Assembly (NCBI GenBank): GCA_022059125.1
Contig: JAEUWY010000013.1
Coordinates: 558,001 to 622,000 of the forward strand
DNA length: 64,000 bases
Source of the DNA: Corynespora cassiicola
Lineage: Eukaryota > Ascomycota > Dothideomycetes > Pleosporales > Corynesporascaceae
Reading direction: 5' to 3'
Each line of letters begins with the position of its first letter. Position 1 is the stretch's first letter. The notes beneath the pieces were generated by a model. The model saw only the letters and a program-made list of their open reading frames with translations. It made no database searches and was not told where the DNA came from. The position numbers and the translations under genes are program-made. Shown piece by piece: positions 1 to 11,973 of this stretch.

Positions 1-546
1 CTCAGGCGTTTTCACTTAGACCGACCCCAGGCTAATGGATTGACTCCCTCTCCAGCCCGCACCTTCCTTTCCTCTTCTCCTTCTCTCTAGATCATAATAT
101 CCGCACACACAAAACGTATACAACATCTTGCACATATCTTCAAGCCTCCAGCTTCAATTCACACCTCGTCAGCTACCCAGCTTCCAGCGCCCCACCCAAC
201 GCGTCCACAAGCCCTGCACATACCTCTCCACTTACACTCCCCAATCACTCAATCTCCACCAAGTCTCCACCTTCTCGTCTCTCTTAAGGGTCTAGCTTCC
301 AGCGTTTCCAACGCGCCATCTACAACGCACCTTCTTTCCAGCATCAACTGCCTCGCAGCCAGCTCATAATATCCACCTCTACCAAAACCCATCCTCTGTA
401 TCCGTACCTGCACCTTCCTTCCTTCCTCCCTCCCTCAAACACTGTACCCAAAATCCAAACACCACCTCAACCCCCCACCCAAACCCCAGCTCACAACGTA
501 CCACAGAACGCACCCCCATTCCCGCCACCGCCACCGCCACCGCAAA
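1..546 (+). promoter_or_regulatory. Pyrimidine-rich upstream region of the first small gene
   Basis: No convincing coding sequence is visible. The plus strand is strongly C/T-rich with many short CTTCC, CTCC and CCACC runs, typical of fungal promoters and 5' leaders. It ends in a CCACCG repeat immediately before the ATG at 547. Any gene further left lies outside the window. Confidence 0.4.
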
Positions 547-1024
547 ATGGGCCGTGCCGGCTACGACATGACCGTGACGCAAATCGACTATACACAGACA
601 AAAGTACGTCTCCTCTCCCGCACCCTCTCCACCACATACCCCCCGCCCCAACCCCATTCTGCGGATATTCGCATATTGACACAGTGCAAGCCTGACGTCC
701 TGGAGCCCCCACCAGACCGCACAGAGGCATCGGCACAGGCCGAACCTGCCCTCGAGTCCCCGCCAGGGACCATAAAGATGTGGATACGCTGGAAAGGTCC
801 CAAGGGCAAGGACGAAACCAAGGACAACAAACAAAAGGTAACATTCACTCTGCCCACTTCCGAATTACCAAAGATTATTATTCCATATTACAAATATACA
901 TGGCTTACACTACACTACACTACACTACACCATCCAACCCACTAACCTCCCTCCAGACCCCCTCTCCCCCCCCCAAAAGGGGCGTAGCACCGACCCGGCC
1001 ACTACCGAGAAGCAAGCCCAATAG
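547..1024 (+). CDS. Putative small protein (about 84 aa), unknown function
   Basis: I do not recognise this protein. A three-exon model is proposed: 547-603, 685-837 and 980-1024. Both introns begin with good donors (GTACGT, GTAACA) at codon boundaries. Intron 2 has a CACTAAC branch site at 939-945. The product is short and hydrophilic, starts MGRAGYDMTV, has a proline/glutamate-rich middle, then a basic stretch (WIRWKGPKGK) and a polar tail ending TEKQAQ. An alternative acceptor at 956 would give a proline-rich 131-aa product ending at 1142. The model rests on splice signals and an even residue composition only; there is no domain. It could also be part of an untranslated leader. The gap to the next gene (1025-1391) holds nothing recognisable. 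Confidence 0.35.
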
Positions 1025-1391
1025 GCCCTTCTCCCCTTCCCCTTCGTATGTCGGCCCGTTCCCCTTTTTTTTCTCGTCGGTACAGTGCGTCGGTTCCGCT
1101 TACTCCCGCGCGGCGGGCATCGGGCAATTGGTATGGGAATAGGGTGTGCAGTTGGGATCGGGGCTGAGTCGAATCTTTGGGCGGGGAGTTTGTTAATGGG
1201 ATGTGGTGGAGTTGCGTCGAGGGTTTTTGTTGCAGGGGTCGTTTGGGGGAGGAAAGATGGGAGGTGTGACATATTAGACAGAAACAAAATCATGTAGCAA
1301 GTCATAAAAACTCAAAAATGGAGAAAGAAAAATGCATAGAGACATCCATGATGAGAAAACAAGTGGAGAAAAGATGTGCTGATGAGTCGAC

Positions 1392-2384
1392 TTAGCCTAC
1401 ACTCTTGATCTGGTCAGCCACGGGCTGGTAGAACTTGCTCGCAAGCTTCTGGTTGCCCGCATCGTTGGGGTGCTCGCCGTCGATGGTGTCAGTCGCGGTA
1501 TTAAATCCGGTAAAGTTGTCCACGACAATGATGGGGGATTGGCGGGACGAGCGTTTGGGTGCCCAGTCGATGATGGCCTTGTTGAGGTCGACGATACCCT
1601 GGACCTGTTTGGCGTTGAACTTCTTGGGGTCGAGGGGGATGAGCTGGGAGACGATAATTTTCATGCTGGGCTTCGAGGCGCGCATCTGGTTGATGAGAAC
1701 GTCGTAGGCGGCGATGGTCTCAGCGGGCGTCTTGGGGGCGAGCACGTCATTGGTGCCCAGGTGCATGACGATGATGTCGGGTTTGGCGGCGTTGAGCCAA
1801 CCGACCAGGCGGCCGTCTGCGGCATAGTCTGCGGCTTTGGCGCCGGCGTGGCCTTCGTTTTCGCCGTCGTAGGGGAAGCCGCAGTCGGGGGCTTTGTTGG
1901 AGCCTACAAAGTCGGTGTTCTTGATGTTGTTGTCCTGGAGCTTCTTCCAGAGGCTAGCGCGCCAACAGCCCTGAGTTGGATATCAGTAAGGAGTCACGGA
2001 TATATTTAGAAATACACGAGCCCAATGGATATGTGTGACGCATTCTGGAGGACAAAATAGAAGCAGTGACGTATCCTACTGGGTCAAAAGGAAACAATAA
2101 CACCGACAAGGACAGGATGCAAATAGACTTTGACATGTAGAAGAAAGGTGGACAGTGAGGTACACTTAAGCAATCCAACCAAGAAACCATGGTGCGGCAT
2201 GACGAAAAGGGATAGGGGTAAGGTGGTATCTAAGAGAAGGCCTGGGGTGATGTGTAGGGATAGGCTGACTCACAGGAGCACCAACGATGGAGGCACCGAA
2301 ACACATGATCTTGACATTAGCCGCGGCGACATGAGCCGCAAGGACGAAAAGGAGGAGAATGCTGGTGACAAAGTTCCTAAGCAT
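1392..2384 (-). CDS. Secreted SGNH/GDSL hydrolase, CE3 acetylxylan-esterase-like
   Basis: Two exons (2384-2274 and 1970-1392) separated by a long 303-nt intron encode about 229 aa. The N-terminus is a signal peptide (hydrophobic LLLFVLAAHVAA), so the enzyme should be secreted. SGNH blocks are visible: the nucleophile Ser32 in FGASIVGAP, GCWRASLW directly after the intron, GTND at 109-112, and the DGEHPND block with Asp201 and His204. Length and spacing match fungal CE3-like esterases that deacetylate plant cell-wall xylan. The usual GDS of block I reads GAS here, so the Asp beside the nucleophile is missing but Ser, Asp and His remain. The start was chosen because the upstream in-frame extension lacks signal-peptide character. 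Substrate is inferred from family only. Confidence 0.85.
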
Positions 2385-4908
2385 TTTGGAAAGAGTTGTT
2401 CGGTCCTGTTCAATCGGTCCGAGTAAGTTATGGTTGAAGAAGCTGGGATACAACTGGGAGGAACCAGCTTGTCAGTGGGCGCTGAGTGTCCTTGAGGTTG
2501 TTGTGATACAGGAGAAAGGAGTGGGTGGCAGATTACAAGCCCGGGGGATGGGGCTTATATATTGGGAGAGTGCGGAGAAGGAAATCGAGGGAAACGTCGG
2601 CCATGGCGACAGGGCGGGAGACTGTGAAAATTGTGTATGATCCACTACTATAGATAGGGTACTGCAACAATTGAGCCACGATGATGACGGCGTTCCGACG
2701 GCTTAGTCGAGTGCAGAGTTTCCAAGACGGGCAAGAGCCTGCAATAGGCCATGCGGAATATGAAAACGCTTATACGGATCAAGTATCGTCGTCGAGCGCG
2801 GTCGTTCGAGTCTACATCGTTCAGGTCCAGGTTGCGCCTGTGCCTGCCAAATCTGTGGCTCCCCGGTATTTCCCATGCAACACCCAAACGCTTCCTTGGT
2901 CGCGGAGGGGAGCGCATGCTGGCCGCCTGACTCTGACGCATGCCGGATGTTGAATGGACAAATGGAACGGGAGACGTTGAAACAAGACGCAAGTTCGTTC
3001 ATAGTACGGGTCCAGATGGACCGATTACATCCAGGTAATTTTTCGGGCGTTAAAACAGATTGCCGGCACATGCGGTGCACGGGGTGTCGTTAGCGAAAAT
3101 CGAAAAGTCGGTTCCCCGCAGACGACTTCATCCGGCTGATTGGAGACAGAGCAGAAACTATACAAGCGTCAAGTAAGACCCACAAAAGAGGGTGATATGA
3201 AAATGAACATGTTTACTCGAAGCGGCTTGTTGGGGAATGAGCTCCACAGAAGGGAGTGCTTCCACTGCCTCGTCGCGGCACAAAGCCTGAAATGTGGACA
3301 GAGGAAGAAACGGAAGTGTACTTCCCGCGTGCTCCAAACTTGGAAATATTGAATGGGCCATTTGACCTCGTCTGCACAAATTAAGCACAGCCTCTTCTTG
3401 CTGGGCCAGACCATGACCCCGAGGATATGCAACTGGATGTCATGCTTATTCGCATGGTTTTTGCGGCTGGCACAGAGACCCTAGACCAGGTGGGGAGGCG
3501 GTGGTAACGTATGACGGGGTTGGTGTTGTTGCCGCGGGTTCGGCGGAAGCCATTGCTGATGGTTTTGCGTACGCGTTTCTTTTCAAAGGCTGGACCCGAG
3601 TCTAAGGTACCGCCGAGCTTCAGACGCATGCGCCAGTTTGACATGTATCTGGAAGGTAGTAGTTGAATGGGGCAAATGCGGTCATCGACCACCGGCCACG
3701 GAGGTGAGGCACTGGTATGGAGCATCTCTGCCAGACGTCTAAGCAGCCTCGAGCCACCGGCGTCGATTACCATCTAGTCATGCGCAGGGAGAGTGAAGCA
3801 CAGTTCGGAACGCTGCCCGGTCGGGATCTTGTGGTGGTGGTGGTTTTGGTCTCATGTCGTGCTGCTGTTAGTTGGATCAAGCTCAAGACCCCTCTTTGCG
3901 GGTCGATCGCCCCCTCATTGGGGAACAAGCCGAGTGATCTCCACACTTCCATAAATCGCCCGAGAGGCAAACACGACGTCAAGCTCGGACAGAAGCTTTG
4001 AAGATTGACTGCTCCGTTAGTCTCCGTTGTCAACATCGATGGAGAAACAGGCGGCTGGGCGGGGTATTGATGAGGAAGACTGGGAAGGTTTCACAGAAGT
4101 GCTATGAAGCCTCGCTTAAGCTTCGCACGCGAGACAGCGCCTTGCAGATGTGACGTATCGTGCAGTAGTTTGCTAGAACACAGCGGAGATCGAAACACTC
4201 AGTCGAATTGTACTTTGCTATGGCACCTGACAGATGCGAAGAAGAGGCATGGTGAATGTAGCGGCTTGCTCGAGCCACTGCTGATCATCACAGAGCCGGG
4301 ACAATGGTTCACGACTGCACTGCGATGGCGGAGTATGAAACACATTTCCCTCGTATTAGAGTGACTACATACTTGAAGCAAGATAGCTATAGTAGTATTG
4401 GGGATTTCTGTGGGCTGTGCGTCATAGCTCTGCAGAGGAAACATGTCCAGGTGAGATGTCCACAGACGTTATCTCGACCACAACCAACCCCATAGATGCC
4501 ATGCCCTTCGGTAACCGTCCATAACTCCCGAAGGTAAGACTTGTTTGATCATTTTGTAAAAAAAAAAAAAAAGGAAAGGGAAAGAACGCATGTGTCTGCG
4601 ACCCTCCCATTAAAACCTTGAACATTGCATTCTCCATGGAATAGGCCTGGACAGACATCGGTGGTGTGAATGACAAATTTGGATGCTGTCTGCTGATGGG
4701 GTTCGTTTATAGGAGATAAGGGACACGAGACACATGTGTTAGCTAATGGATGTATCGAATGGTGCTGCAGGCCGAAGGCCGAACATATGGGCAGCATGGA
4801 AACTGTGCAGAGAACACTATTGAGAAGTATTCAGATACCTATGTTGTTTGGTAGAGTAGAGGCCTAATGAGTTTGGCGATTTCACCTCGGGCCATCTTAC
4901 ACCAATTC
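2385..4908. other. Gene-poor intergenic region with possible P450 remnant
   Basis: About 2.5 kb without a convincing intact gene. Open frames on both strands are short, mutually overlapping and of odd composition. A short plus-strand segment at about 3406-3507 reads like a cytochrome P450 I-helix (MLIRMVFAAGTETL) but is closed by stops on both sides, so at most it is a decayed fragment. A poly-A tract lies at 4558-4572. Confidence 0.4.
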
Positions 4909-6607
4909 TTAGTCAAGGTGTGGAGAGACGCGACCAATAATAGAGTCTTGATCAGAATGGATGCGGCGGACATGGCCGAAAGGTACAAGACCCACAGTAT
5001 CTTCACCTTCGGCCTGGTGTCCACTGAAGAGCGGATCATGGAATATGGTTTCGCCAACATTGTCTTGAAAGTCAGGGGTGGCATGTTGGACAGTAAGCTC
5101 CTGCAATCGATCGAGTACGGTGGGGTCGTTCTCCTTGTCCCCGTCGTCAAAATCGTAGGGTTGCGTCATGCTTGGGACATTATCACGTGGATCCTCGAAC
5201 ACATGGAATGAAGAAGCAACGCCAGAGCTACGGCGGGAAGAACGGCGGGAAGAACGACGGGAGGACCTAGATCCCGAGTTGCGGCGGGGAGTATCAATGT
5301 TGATGCGGTGTGCAGATCCGGAGAGCACTCCGTCCTTGAGTTCACCAAGAGGATACCGAATCAAGCCAGCGTACGGGCCGGATGTCGTGATGAGAGGCTC
5401 CACTATGAAAATTAGGCAACGATCATCAAAAGGCTTGGTCAGGGGAGGCAATAATAGACTATTAGGCTATGCATTGTTCTTTCAATGCATATGCCTGTGA
5501 TCGAGATCATCGTAAGAGCCGCCAGTGCAAGGGTGTGATGGGTACGAGGGGATGTTCTCTTACCATTCGTTCCCTGTTCTTGATGCAAAACAATCTCGAC
5601 CTCATCTTCGGAATCGACCATCTCGATTTGCTCGACGAGATATCGAGCTTGGTCTCGGGCTGATTCAAGAATGGCCCCGACTGCATTTGACTCTTCAATA
5701 GATGCAGTTTCAGTTGATGCCAAGACAACTTCATCCTCCATGGCTGCTAGTTCCTGGTCCTGAGGATGGACATCCATACGATAGTTGACATTTTGATTGG
5801 TACTCCGTAACGACCGGCGGACTGATGAATGATCGGAGAGCCGTATACGCTTGGCATCACGTCGATATTCATCTTCGCTCTCACTGCCATTGTCCTCGGG
5901 ATCGGAAGGGGGAACTGTCTCGTCGGAATCTGGTGCGTCTTCATAGTGGGCGCGGCGCTGAGCAGCGCGTTGAGGGTGTATGAATTCATCCATGGGATGA
6001 TCTGATTTGAAACGTAGTGTTAGTTCCATAGCTAAAACTACAAAAAGTAACGGCCCAATGCACATCCAATATGCGCTTCTTTCAGTTATTGCAATGACTG
6101 TGTGGGAAGCACTACATGAACAATTGCATACACTTTTGGTCGTAACAAAGCTCACCTTTTCGGTGACTTTGTCTTTGGCGACGGGTTTGATACGAAGAAG
6201 GAGGTACAGATGAAGCCGGGGGCGTATCCTTCAGGGCTGCGTTATCGGTGCCGGTGCCGTCTTCTTCGGAGAGACTGAGAATGTTTGACAGATCGAGCCC
6301 GGATAGAAGTCTGCTTTTTCGAGCTGCAGATGATGCAGGCTAGATATATCAGCAAGGATATCGCCAAGGGTCAGTGATACTTACTGTAACACTGTTTTGT
6401 CTAGGAATTATCTGTCTCCTACTGGTGACTACACTGTCACCAGCAGGACGGTCTAGCGGATCTATGGGTGGCGCCTGTTAAGGCTGTTAAGAAAACTCTC
6501 GCCAAACAGTGTAGAAGATGTACGTTGGTGGTTTTGACAGACTCAAGGAAAGGAGCGTCGAAGTCGAGGTCCGACTCCGAGTCGTAGTCGGAGAGTGCGG
6601 GTGGCAT
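4909..6607 (-). CDS. Hypothetical acidic, largely disordered protein (429 aa)
   Basis: Five exons are supported by consistent phases: 6607-6524, 6474-6385, 6339-6156, 6001-5564 and 5402-4909. The product is rich in Ser, Asp, Glu and Arg. It starts MPPALSDYDSESDLDFDAPF. It has an acidic middle region (SDPEDNGSESEDE) beside a basic KRIRLSD stretch that could act as a nuclear signal. Near the C-terminus lies an Arg-Ser block (repeated SSRR) encoded by three copies of a 12-bp repeat around 5228-5263, followed by FDDGDKENDPT. No catalytic domain is visible. The composition suggests a nuclear, chromatin or cell-cycle associated protein, but this is inference. The intron removing 5403-5563 was chosen because it alone joins the two long frames without a stop. 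Confidence 0.7.
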
Positions 6608-8599
6608 GGTTGCAACGGGCGGAAAGAAGCCTTAACAAGGCGGCAGACGGCAATGGTGAATCATTTCGCGGTGAAAACTGGTGAAGCAGCTCTCAAGTCG
6701 CGCTGCGCGTCGAGTTTTTTTCGAGGGAAAGCGCGCGTGTGACCGCCGCCTTCCCAAGCTTCTCCCAGACACACCCTCATCAAGCCCCGCCAAGCATCAC
6801 CGTCCAAGATTGGAAGCCGCATGTCGCGATAGATGACCTCTGAGTTCCTTCCCAAGTGGAACTTCGCATTTTCTGACGTCTTCGATGAGGCGTATTAGGT
6901 ACCCTGAATCCGAGGCCGAGATTAGGGCGAGCAGGGGCGTGCCTGACGAGCCCTGGAGCTTGTGCTCGTGGTCAACTATTTGGACCTTCTCTCAGTTGCT
7001 ACACTCGCTCTCTCATTGCGAAGGCAGAAAATAGGAAAAGCGTTCGTAGCCTTGACCGCGCCCGCGCCCGCGCCAGTGTTATCACGTGCACGCATTTCGT
7101 CTTTCATCCTTAGACGTGCCTCTCCTGCCCCTAGCTCTTGGAAAATGCAAAGGCTCCATAGATCTTAACGAGACCATAACCAGTATCCTTGTTCACGACG
7201 AAATGCTGCTTTCCCGGATACCTAGGTACGGTTCTTAAAGAGGACGAAAAAAGGGTACGTATCCTCATACCAAATTTTTGAACTAAACTCCAGTGCCCTG
7301 TTATGGCTTCCATACAAGAATCGTCAAAAAGAGATGTTTCTGTCACTTGCGACGTGCTGATATCCTAATGTGGTGTACGGTGGAGCTGCCATCAATTAGA
7401 GGACTGAACGCAAAGTTTACCGAATAGTCATTACCTGGAGAAGCAGTCTAGTTGAAAAAGCCCTCATGCCAGAAAGTGGACCAAGCATTGTAATGAGAAC
7501 AGGTCAGGTGTAAGGAGAGGAATCGGTGCTTATGCTTTTGATTGGGTTATGTTTGTAGCGCAGGCGTTTGTTTGAGCATAGCAATAGTGTTGTCAAGGCC
7601 CCAGTGGCTATCATCGCCTCGTCAGACATGGCCAAGGAGAGCTCTGAATAGTGTGGGGTTTGGACTGAGAGAGCGTCTTGGAATAAAGGGAAAGTGAGAC
7701 CGCCCGTCTTTGAGATTACTAGTTGATGGTTAGCCACCACATATATGAAGCTTTGACTCAATCCAGGGGATCTTGGTAGGTACATCAATATGTATGGAGC
7801 CGACGGTACATTGATTGACGAAGGGGTTGTGGGTGATCACCGATCCATCCCAAGGCCAGGAATTCCCCGTTAGGTTGGTTGAGGAAGGGCAAAAGAAAGC
7901 ACGATGGCTTGAAGTGGGCATGCCACTAGTCTATATATAGCAGGCGAATCAATTGCACTTGGAAGACTTGATGGCTAAAAAGGCCACCTCCTTTACCTAA
8001 TAACTTCTTTGATTGTCACAACAAGCAGAAACTATGAGATGCTGTGGTATATGCCAACAGGCAGGTCATAACGTCGTACAGGCAATCGGTATGGTGACAA
8101 ACGCGCCAACAAAGAAAGGGGTGGTATGACAAGATGATAATGATAGAATATTGAGAATCAGTTCTTAACAAACCGAAGACATAATTACAACACTCTGTAA
8201 GTGGTATCAAGCGAGAGGCCAAGTCAGCGAATGTAGCTTGGTTCCATCAATCCAAAGCCCAGCACTTAGATTTCCCCGGAGAACCAGAACGAATAAAACA
8301 GAAATGACGCCGGTGAGTTTGCTCAAGTGGAAACAGGCCGCGGCGCGCATCAAATGTGGTATGCTGCAAAAGTTTTGGTCGAATCTAGATGCAAAAAAGA
8401 ATCCATCGATGCGATAGAAATGTTGCAATGCAGATCTGTGTTCGTGTTCCGCGTTAAGGTTCATTCCGCTCGAGTGGCCCTTCCGTCCCAATGATGCTCC
8501 AAAGACGCCAGCCATATAACAATAAACAGGAAAATAAATGTCGATTCGCTAAAACGCATGCAAAAAGCCGAATGACAAGAGCCGTGGACTACAGGGGAC
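6608..8599. other. Intergenic region, no gene recognised
   Basis: Two kilobases with only short scattered frames. Minus-strand frames at 7504-7788 and 7730-7921 have a fairly protein-like composition and lie next to TATATATAG at 7931-7939, but no domain, signal peptide or coherent exon chain was found. The part next to 6608 should contain the promoter of the minus-strand gene ending there. Confidence 0.35.
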
Positions 8600-9586
8600 C
8601 TATCGCACGCGAGACATTAATCTCACGGGCGGCATTGTGAACTCCACGTCGTCCTCTTCTTCATCATCGACCTCGATATCCATCACCTTGGACATGATGG
8701 GCACTGAGGGCATGGGGTGCTTTTCGGAGAGTGCAGGGTTCATGTCCTTTGGCAGCATGGATATGGGCGTCGATTCGATCTTCGGCGCTTCTGCGGGATT
8801 TTCTTTGGACTCCTGGTCCTTGCGTGCGGCGTACTTTGCGACTTCCTTGGACGCTGTCTCAAGAACTTCCTCAAAATGTTTCCGCACACCTTCTAGGTCT
8901 TTCCGACAGTCGCCGTCGCGCAGGGTGTGATGAGCAGCCTTTTCGCACAGACCTTGTGCCAGCTCCAGGGACTTGTCGGCTGAGTCGAACAGCTCGACTG
9001 GGGCGTTGGCGCCGCCGGTGATGCCACCTCCGTTCCTCATAGCCGCCACTCGTGATCGCATCGAGGAAATGCCTGCGCGGTGTCGGTACCCGATCTTGGA
9101 CATGACGGCATCGCTGGAGGAGTCGGAGTCATCTTCATCGTCGTCGCCGGCGAGCTCAGCCAGGGCATTCATCTTGGCGGCCATCTTGCCTTTTCGCAGC
9201 ATGTTGCGGCCGGTGCCGATGGCCCTGACCAGCTTCTCGAAGGACTTTTGAATCTCGCCGTCATATTGAACGATGACCATGGTTCGCGTCCGGGATTTGA
9301 GTGGGCCCGAGGCACCTGACATGAGGGAAGGCGTTTTGCGCTTGCGGGAGGCGACCTGGCCTGTCTCTCCAGCGCCGGATGTGGTGGCTTCCTCCATGAT
9401 GGCGTCCAGGTCTCGTATCGACTCGACAGATCCGGTTTTGCGCTTCATGAAGGGTGACTTGGAGACGGGCACCTTTGAGATTTCGTCCTGCATGAGCCTC
9501 ACCTTCTCCTCCAGCTCGGCAACGTCCTTGAGCCATGTCGGGACGTTGTCGTGCAGGTTGGTGAAGGCCTTCTCGACGTCGGACAT
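8600..9586 (-). CDS. Conserved fungal protein of unknown function (328 aa)
   Basis: A single long exon without internal stops. The N-terminal 40 residues (MSDVEKAFTNLHDNVPTWLK onward) look helical and coiled-coil-like. A basic, Ser-rich linker with KRKTPS may serve as nuclear signal. A conserved-looking block around residues 100-140 (VQYDGEIQKSFEKLVRAIGT) is followed by a strongly acidic tract (DDDEDDSDSSSD). A helical segment near residues 205-255 has regularly spaced charged residues, and the tail is acidic (DDEEEDDVEF). I recognise no enzymatic domain. The composition and the absence of membrane or signal sequences suggest a nuclear or cytosolic scaffold. It stands alone, transcribed away from the GC-rich region to its right. 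Confidence 0.75.
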   Translation of the reverse strand: MSDVEKAFTNLHDNVPTWLKDVAELEEKVRLMQDEISKVPVSKSPFMKRKTGSVESIRDLDAIMEEATTSGAGETGQVASRKRKTPSLMSGASGPLKSRTRTMVIVQYDGEIQKSFEKLVRAIGTGRNMLRKGKMAAKMNALAELAGDDDEDDSDSSSDAVMSKIGYRHRAGISSMRSRVAAMRNGGGITGGANAPVELFDSADKSLELAQGLCEKAAHHTLRDGDCRKDLEGVRKHFEEVLETASKEVAKYAARKDQESKENPAEAPKIESTPISMLPKDMNPALSEKHPMPSVPIMSKVMDIEVDDEEEDDVEFTMPPVRLMSRVR

Positions 9587-10331
9587 GGCGGGCGAGCAGG
9601 CGGGTGGGAGTGGAGCCGTCGAGGCCAGCGACGAGAGCGGGATGTGGGATGCGGCGGTAGTGGTAGTCGAGGGGGATGGAGCGAGCAGCGATTGCGGGTT
9701 GGTGGGTTGCGGGTGGTCGAGGGCGGGAGGGTCGAAGGGAGTGTCGAGGGAATTGGGGTGGTAGTGGCGGGCAGCAGATCGAGTGGACAGAAGGCAGCGG
9801 AGCGGAGGATCAGAAAGCGGGATCGAGGTGATTAGCTACTTTAAAAGAGGTTGGCAGCGGGCAGGGGTCCGAGATGGGATCAACGACCCCGGCTCAGATG
9901 GCTCGACCGGCAGCCGGTAGGCCTGCGGGATTATAAAAGCAGCACAGGCTCACGGACGGTGTCAGAGGCACAAGGGCTATTTGTTTGCTAGCCGTAGACA
10001 TGGGCCAGGGCACAGGGCCGGCCCTGTCGCTGGCGCTGGCTGCGGTCTGGCTGATTTGGGGCCCCTTGGCATCCCGCTCTCGCGTTGTTGACCATGGCTG
10101 CCGCTGCATTGTCCATCAGCAACCCGTTGCGCGTTGCGCCCACATTTTCTTTGCTTCTGGCGGGCCTGGCGCGGGCGCTGGCACTGGCACTGGCACTGGC
10201 ACTGACACTGGCGTGCTGCGTGCTGCGTGCTGGCTGCTGGCGCACACGATGCCGGCTGGCTGCAACACCACACCAGCACCACCGCCCGCACCAGGGCCCA
10301 CGGGCTGCGGCGAGAGCAGCACACGAGCAGC

Positions 10332-10332
<1 letters not shown>

Positions 10333-10383
<51 letters not shown>
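10333..10383 (+). repeat. (CAG)17 trinucleotide microsatellite
   Basis: An uninterrupted run of 17 CAG units, read directly from the sequence. It would encode polyglutamine, polyserine or polyalanine on the plus strand depending on frame, but no convincing gene contains it. Such tracts are length-polymorphic and could serve as a strain marker. Confidence 0.95.
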
Positions 10384-10386
<3 letters not shown>

Positions 10387-10586
10387 CCCCTCCACGTGGG
10401 GCCGCCCGGGCGCAAGAGAAATGAAACGGTGCGGCGGCTTCGCAAGAGGTCGACAGCCCTGGAGGCCGACGCCAGCAGCCGCCAGCAGACGCCAGCAGTA
10501 GCACCGCTCCGGCCCTCGCCCACGGCCGTAGCGCGTGGAGAAGGTGAGCCCTTGGTGGCTCTCTGCCTCGCCCTGCAGGCGCAGAC

Positions 10587-10622
10587 GGCCTGCTCGATGG
10601 CCTGCTCGATGGCCTGCTCGAT
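10587..10622 (+). repeat. Three tandem copies of a 12-bp unit
   Basis: The unit GGCCTGCTCGAT occurs three times in perfect tandem at 10587-10598, 10599-10610 and 10611-10622, inside the GC-rich non-coding region. Confidence 0.95.
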
Positions 10623-11973
10623 GGGGGGGAGCATAAAACAGCGGATCTGCCGGCCTCGCGGGAGCGTATGCCGCCCAGCCAGGCTTGTCCAGCCAGGCCA
10701 ATCAGGCCGCGCAGACGCTGCCCTGCCCGCTCCGCATCCAGACGTGCATCAACGACGCCGCCCCCCAGCCGTCGACCTGCCGTGCTGCCCCTCTCGCAGT
10801 GGGAGCATGCACCGTCGTGTCTTTCGGCTGCGTTGCGGTGAGCACCCGTCCCCGTCCCCGCCGCCTGCGTCTTCTGTCTCTTGTTCTCGTCCTCGATGCT
10901 GGGGGGCGGGCGCCCTCATCCCACGGCCGCCGCTGCACTGCGGGACGCGAGGGCGCAAACGGCGCCGCCCTGGCGCACCAGCTGATGCTCGATTCGATGG
11001 AGCACGGCCGTGGCTGGCAGGTCGTCAAACGGAGACGCCCGCCCGCGGGGGGCATGCTTTGATCAACAAACTCAGATGCACCCCTTTGGCGTTTCAACCA
11101 CCGCGAGCAGATCTACCGTAGAAGGCACGCCGTCGTGTGCGTCGAAGCTGCACGGAGCCAAGCCAGCCGCAATCGACTGGCCTCTTGACTCGGGCGTGGC
11201 CGCATGCCTCGAGTAATGGCATACACAGCACCGCACCCACGCCCACACCACCAGCACACCAATTTACGCACACGCTGCCCTTGGCCGACACGGTGACAGC
11301 AGCATGAAGTCGTCAGCACCGTGCCCGGCTTGACACTCTGCATGCAAAGGGTTCCCTGTCGTGGCTGCCCGATGGGGGCAACTTGATCTCGACATGGCCC
11401 AAAACGACATGTTATGAGTTGCTGTTATACGCAGGACCATGCGTTTGTGTGCAAGCTGGGGTCACGCGCTCTACCTGCGCCTTCAGATCACCGCACCTGC
11501 GGGTCCTTTGAAGGGGGCAAAAGATGCCGAAGAAAAATGACATGGGCGTTGGCAAGTAGAACGGGCAATCGATAGTGGCGCCTGTCAAGGCCCCGTCTAG
11601 TTTGGGCATCTGCCAAGCCCAGCATCCTGCCATCCTCGAACCTCAAACGCGACCACGCCTCAGCAGAGCCTCATCACGCTGGCCGAGACCGCTTTCTCGA
11701 GCCCTTTTGACGGCTCTGTCGTGGCCTCAATCGACGCCGGTGCTGCGTGCTTGACCATGGGAGCCCCAGGAAAGCCCACGGAGCCATTGTTTTTCCGATT
11801 GTCGTGATGCATCTCTCGATATCATGACGACATCACTCTGAAGCTCCATACCAAGTCCACCCAAATCCCACCGTAGACAGGTCAATAAAGCCGCGACTCA
11901 ACAGTGAAATCCCAAAACAGCAACCATAGCTTCCCCGACTGTATTCCGCCGCCTGACGCGCCTCGTGCACACC

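Larger units (their letters stand above)
9587..11973. other. GC-rich intergenic region rich in simple repeats
   Basis: About 2.4 kb of GC-rich sequence between divergently transcribed genes. Overlapping frames occur on both strands, but all appear to be produced by base composition and repeats. It contains a (CAG)17 tract, a GCACTG hexamer array near 10178-10210, and a 12-bp triple repeat at 10587-10622. Its two ends should hold the promoters of the 8600-9586 and 11974-12869 genes. Confidence 0.5.

Noticed and set aside
7504..7921. Two minus-strand frames with protein-like composition near a TATA-like element
   Set aside because: No domain or signal peptide, and the TATA-like sequence lies only 10 bp from the ATG, too close for a promoter.
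9985..11121. Long plus-strand frame with polyglutamine run
   Set aside because: Open frames exist on both strands over the same bases, composition follows the GC-rich repeats, and no domain or splice structure supports it.
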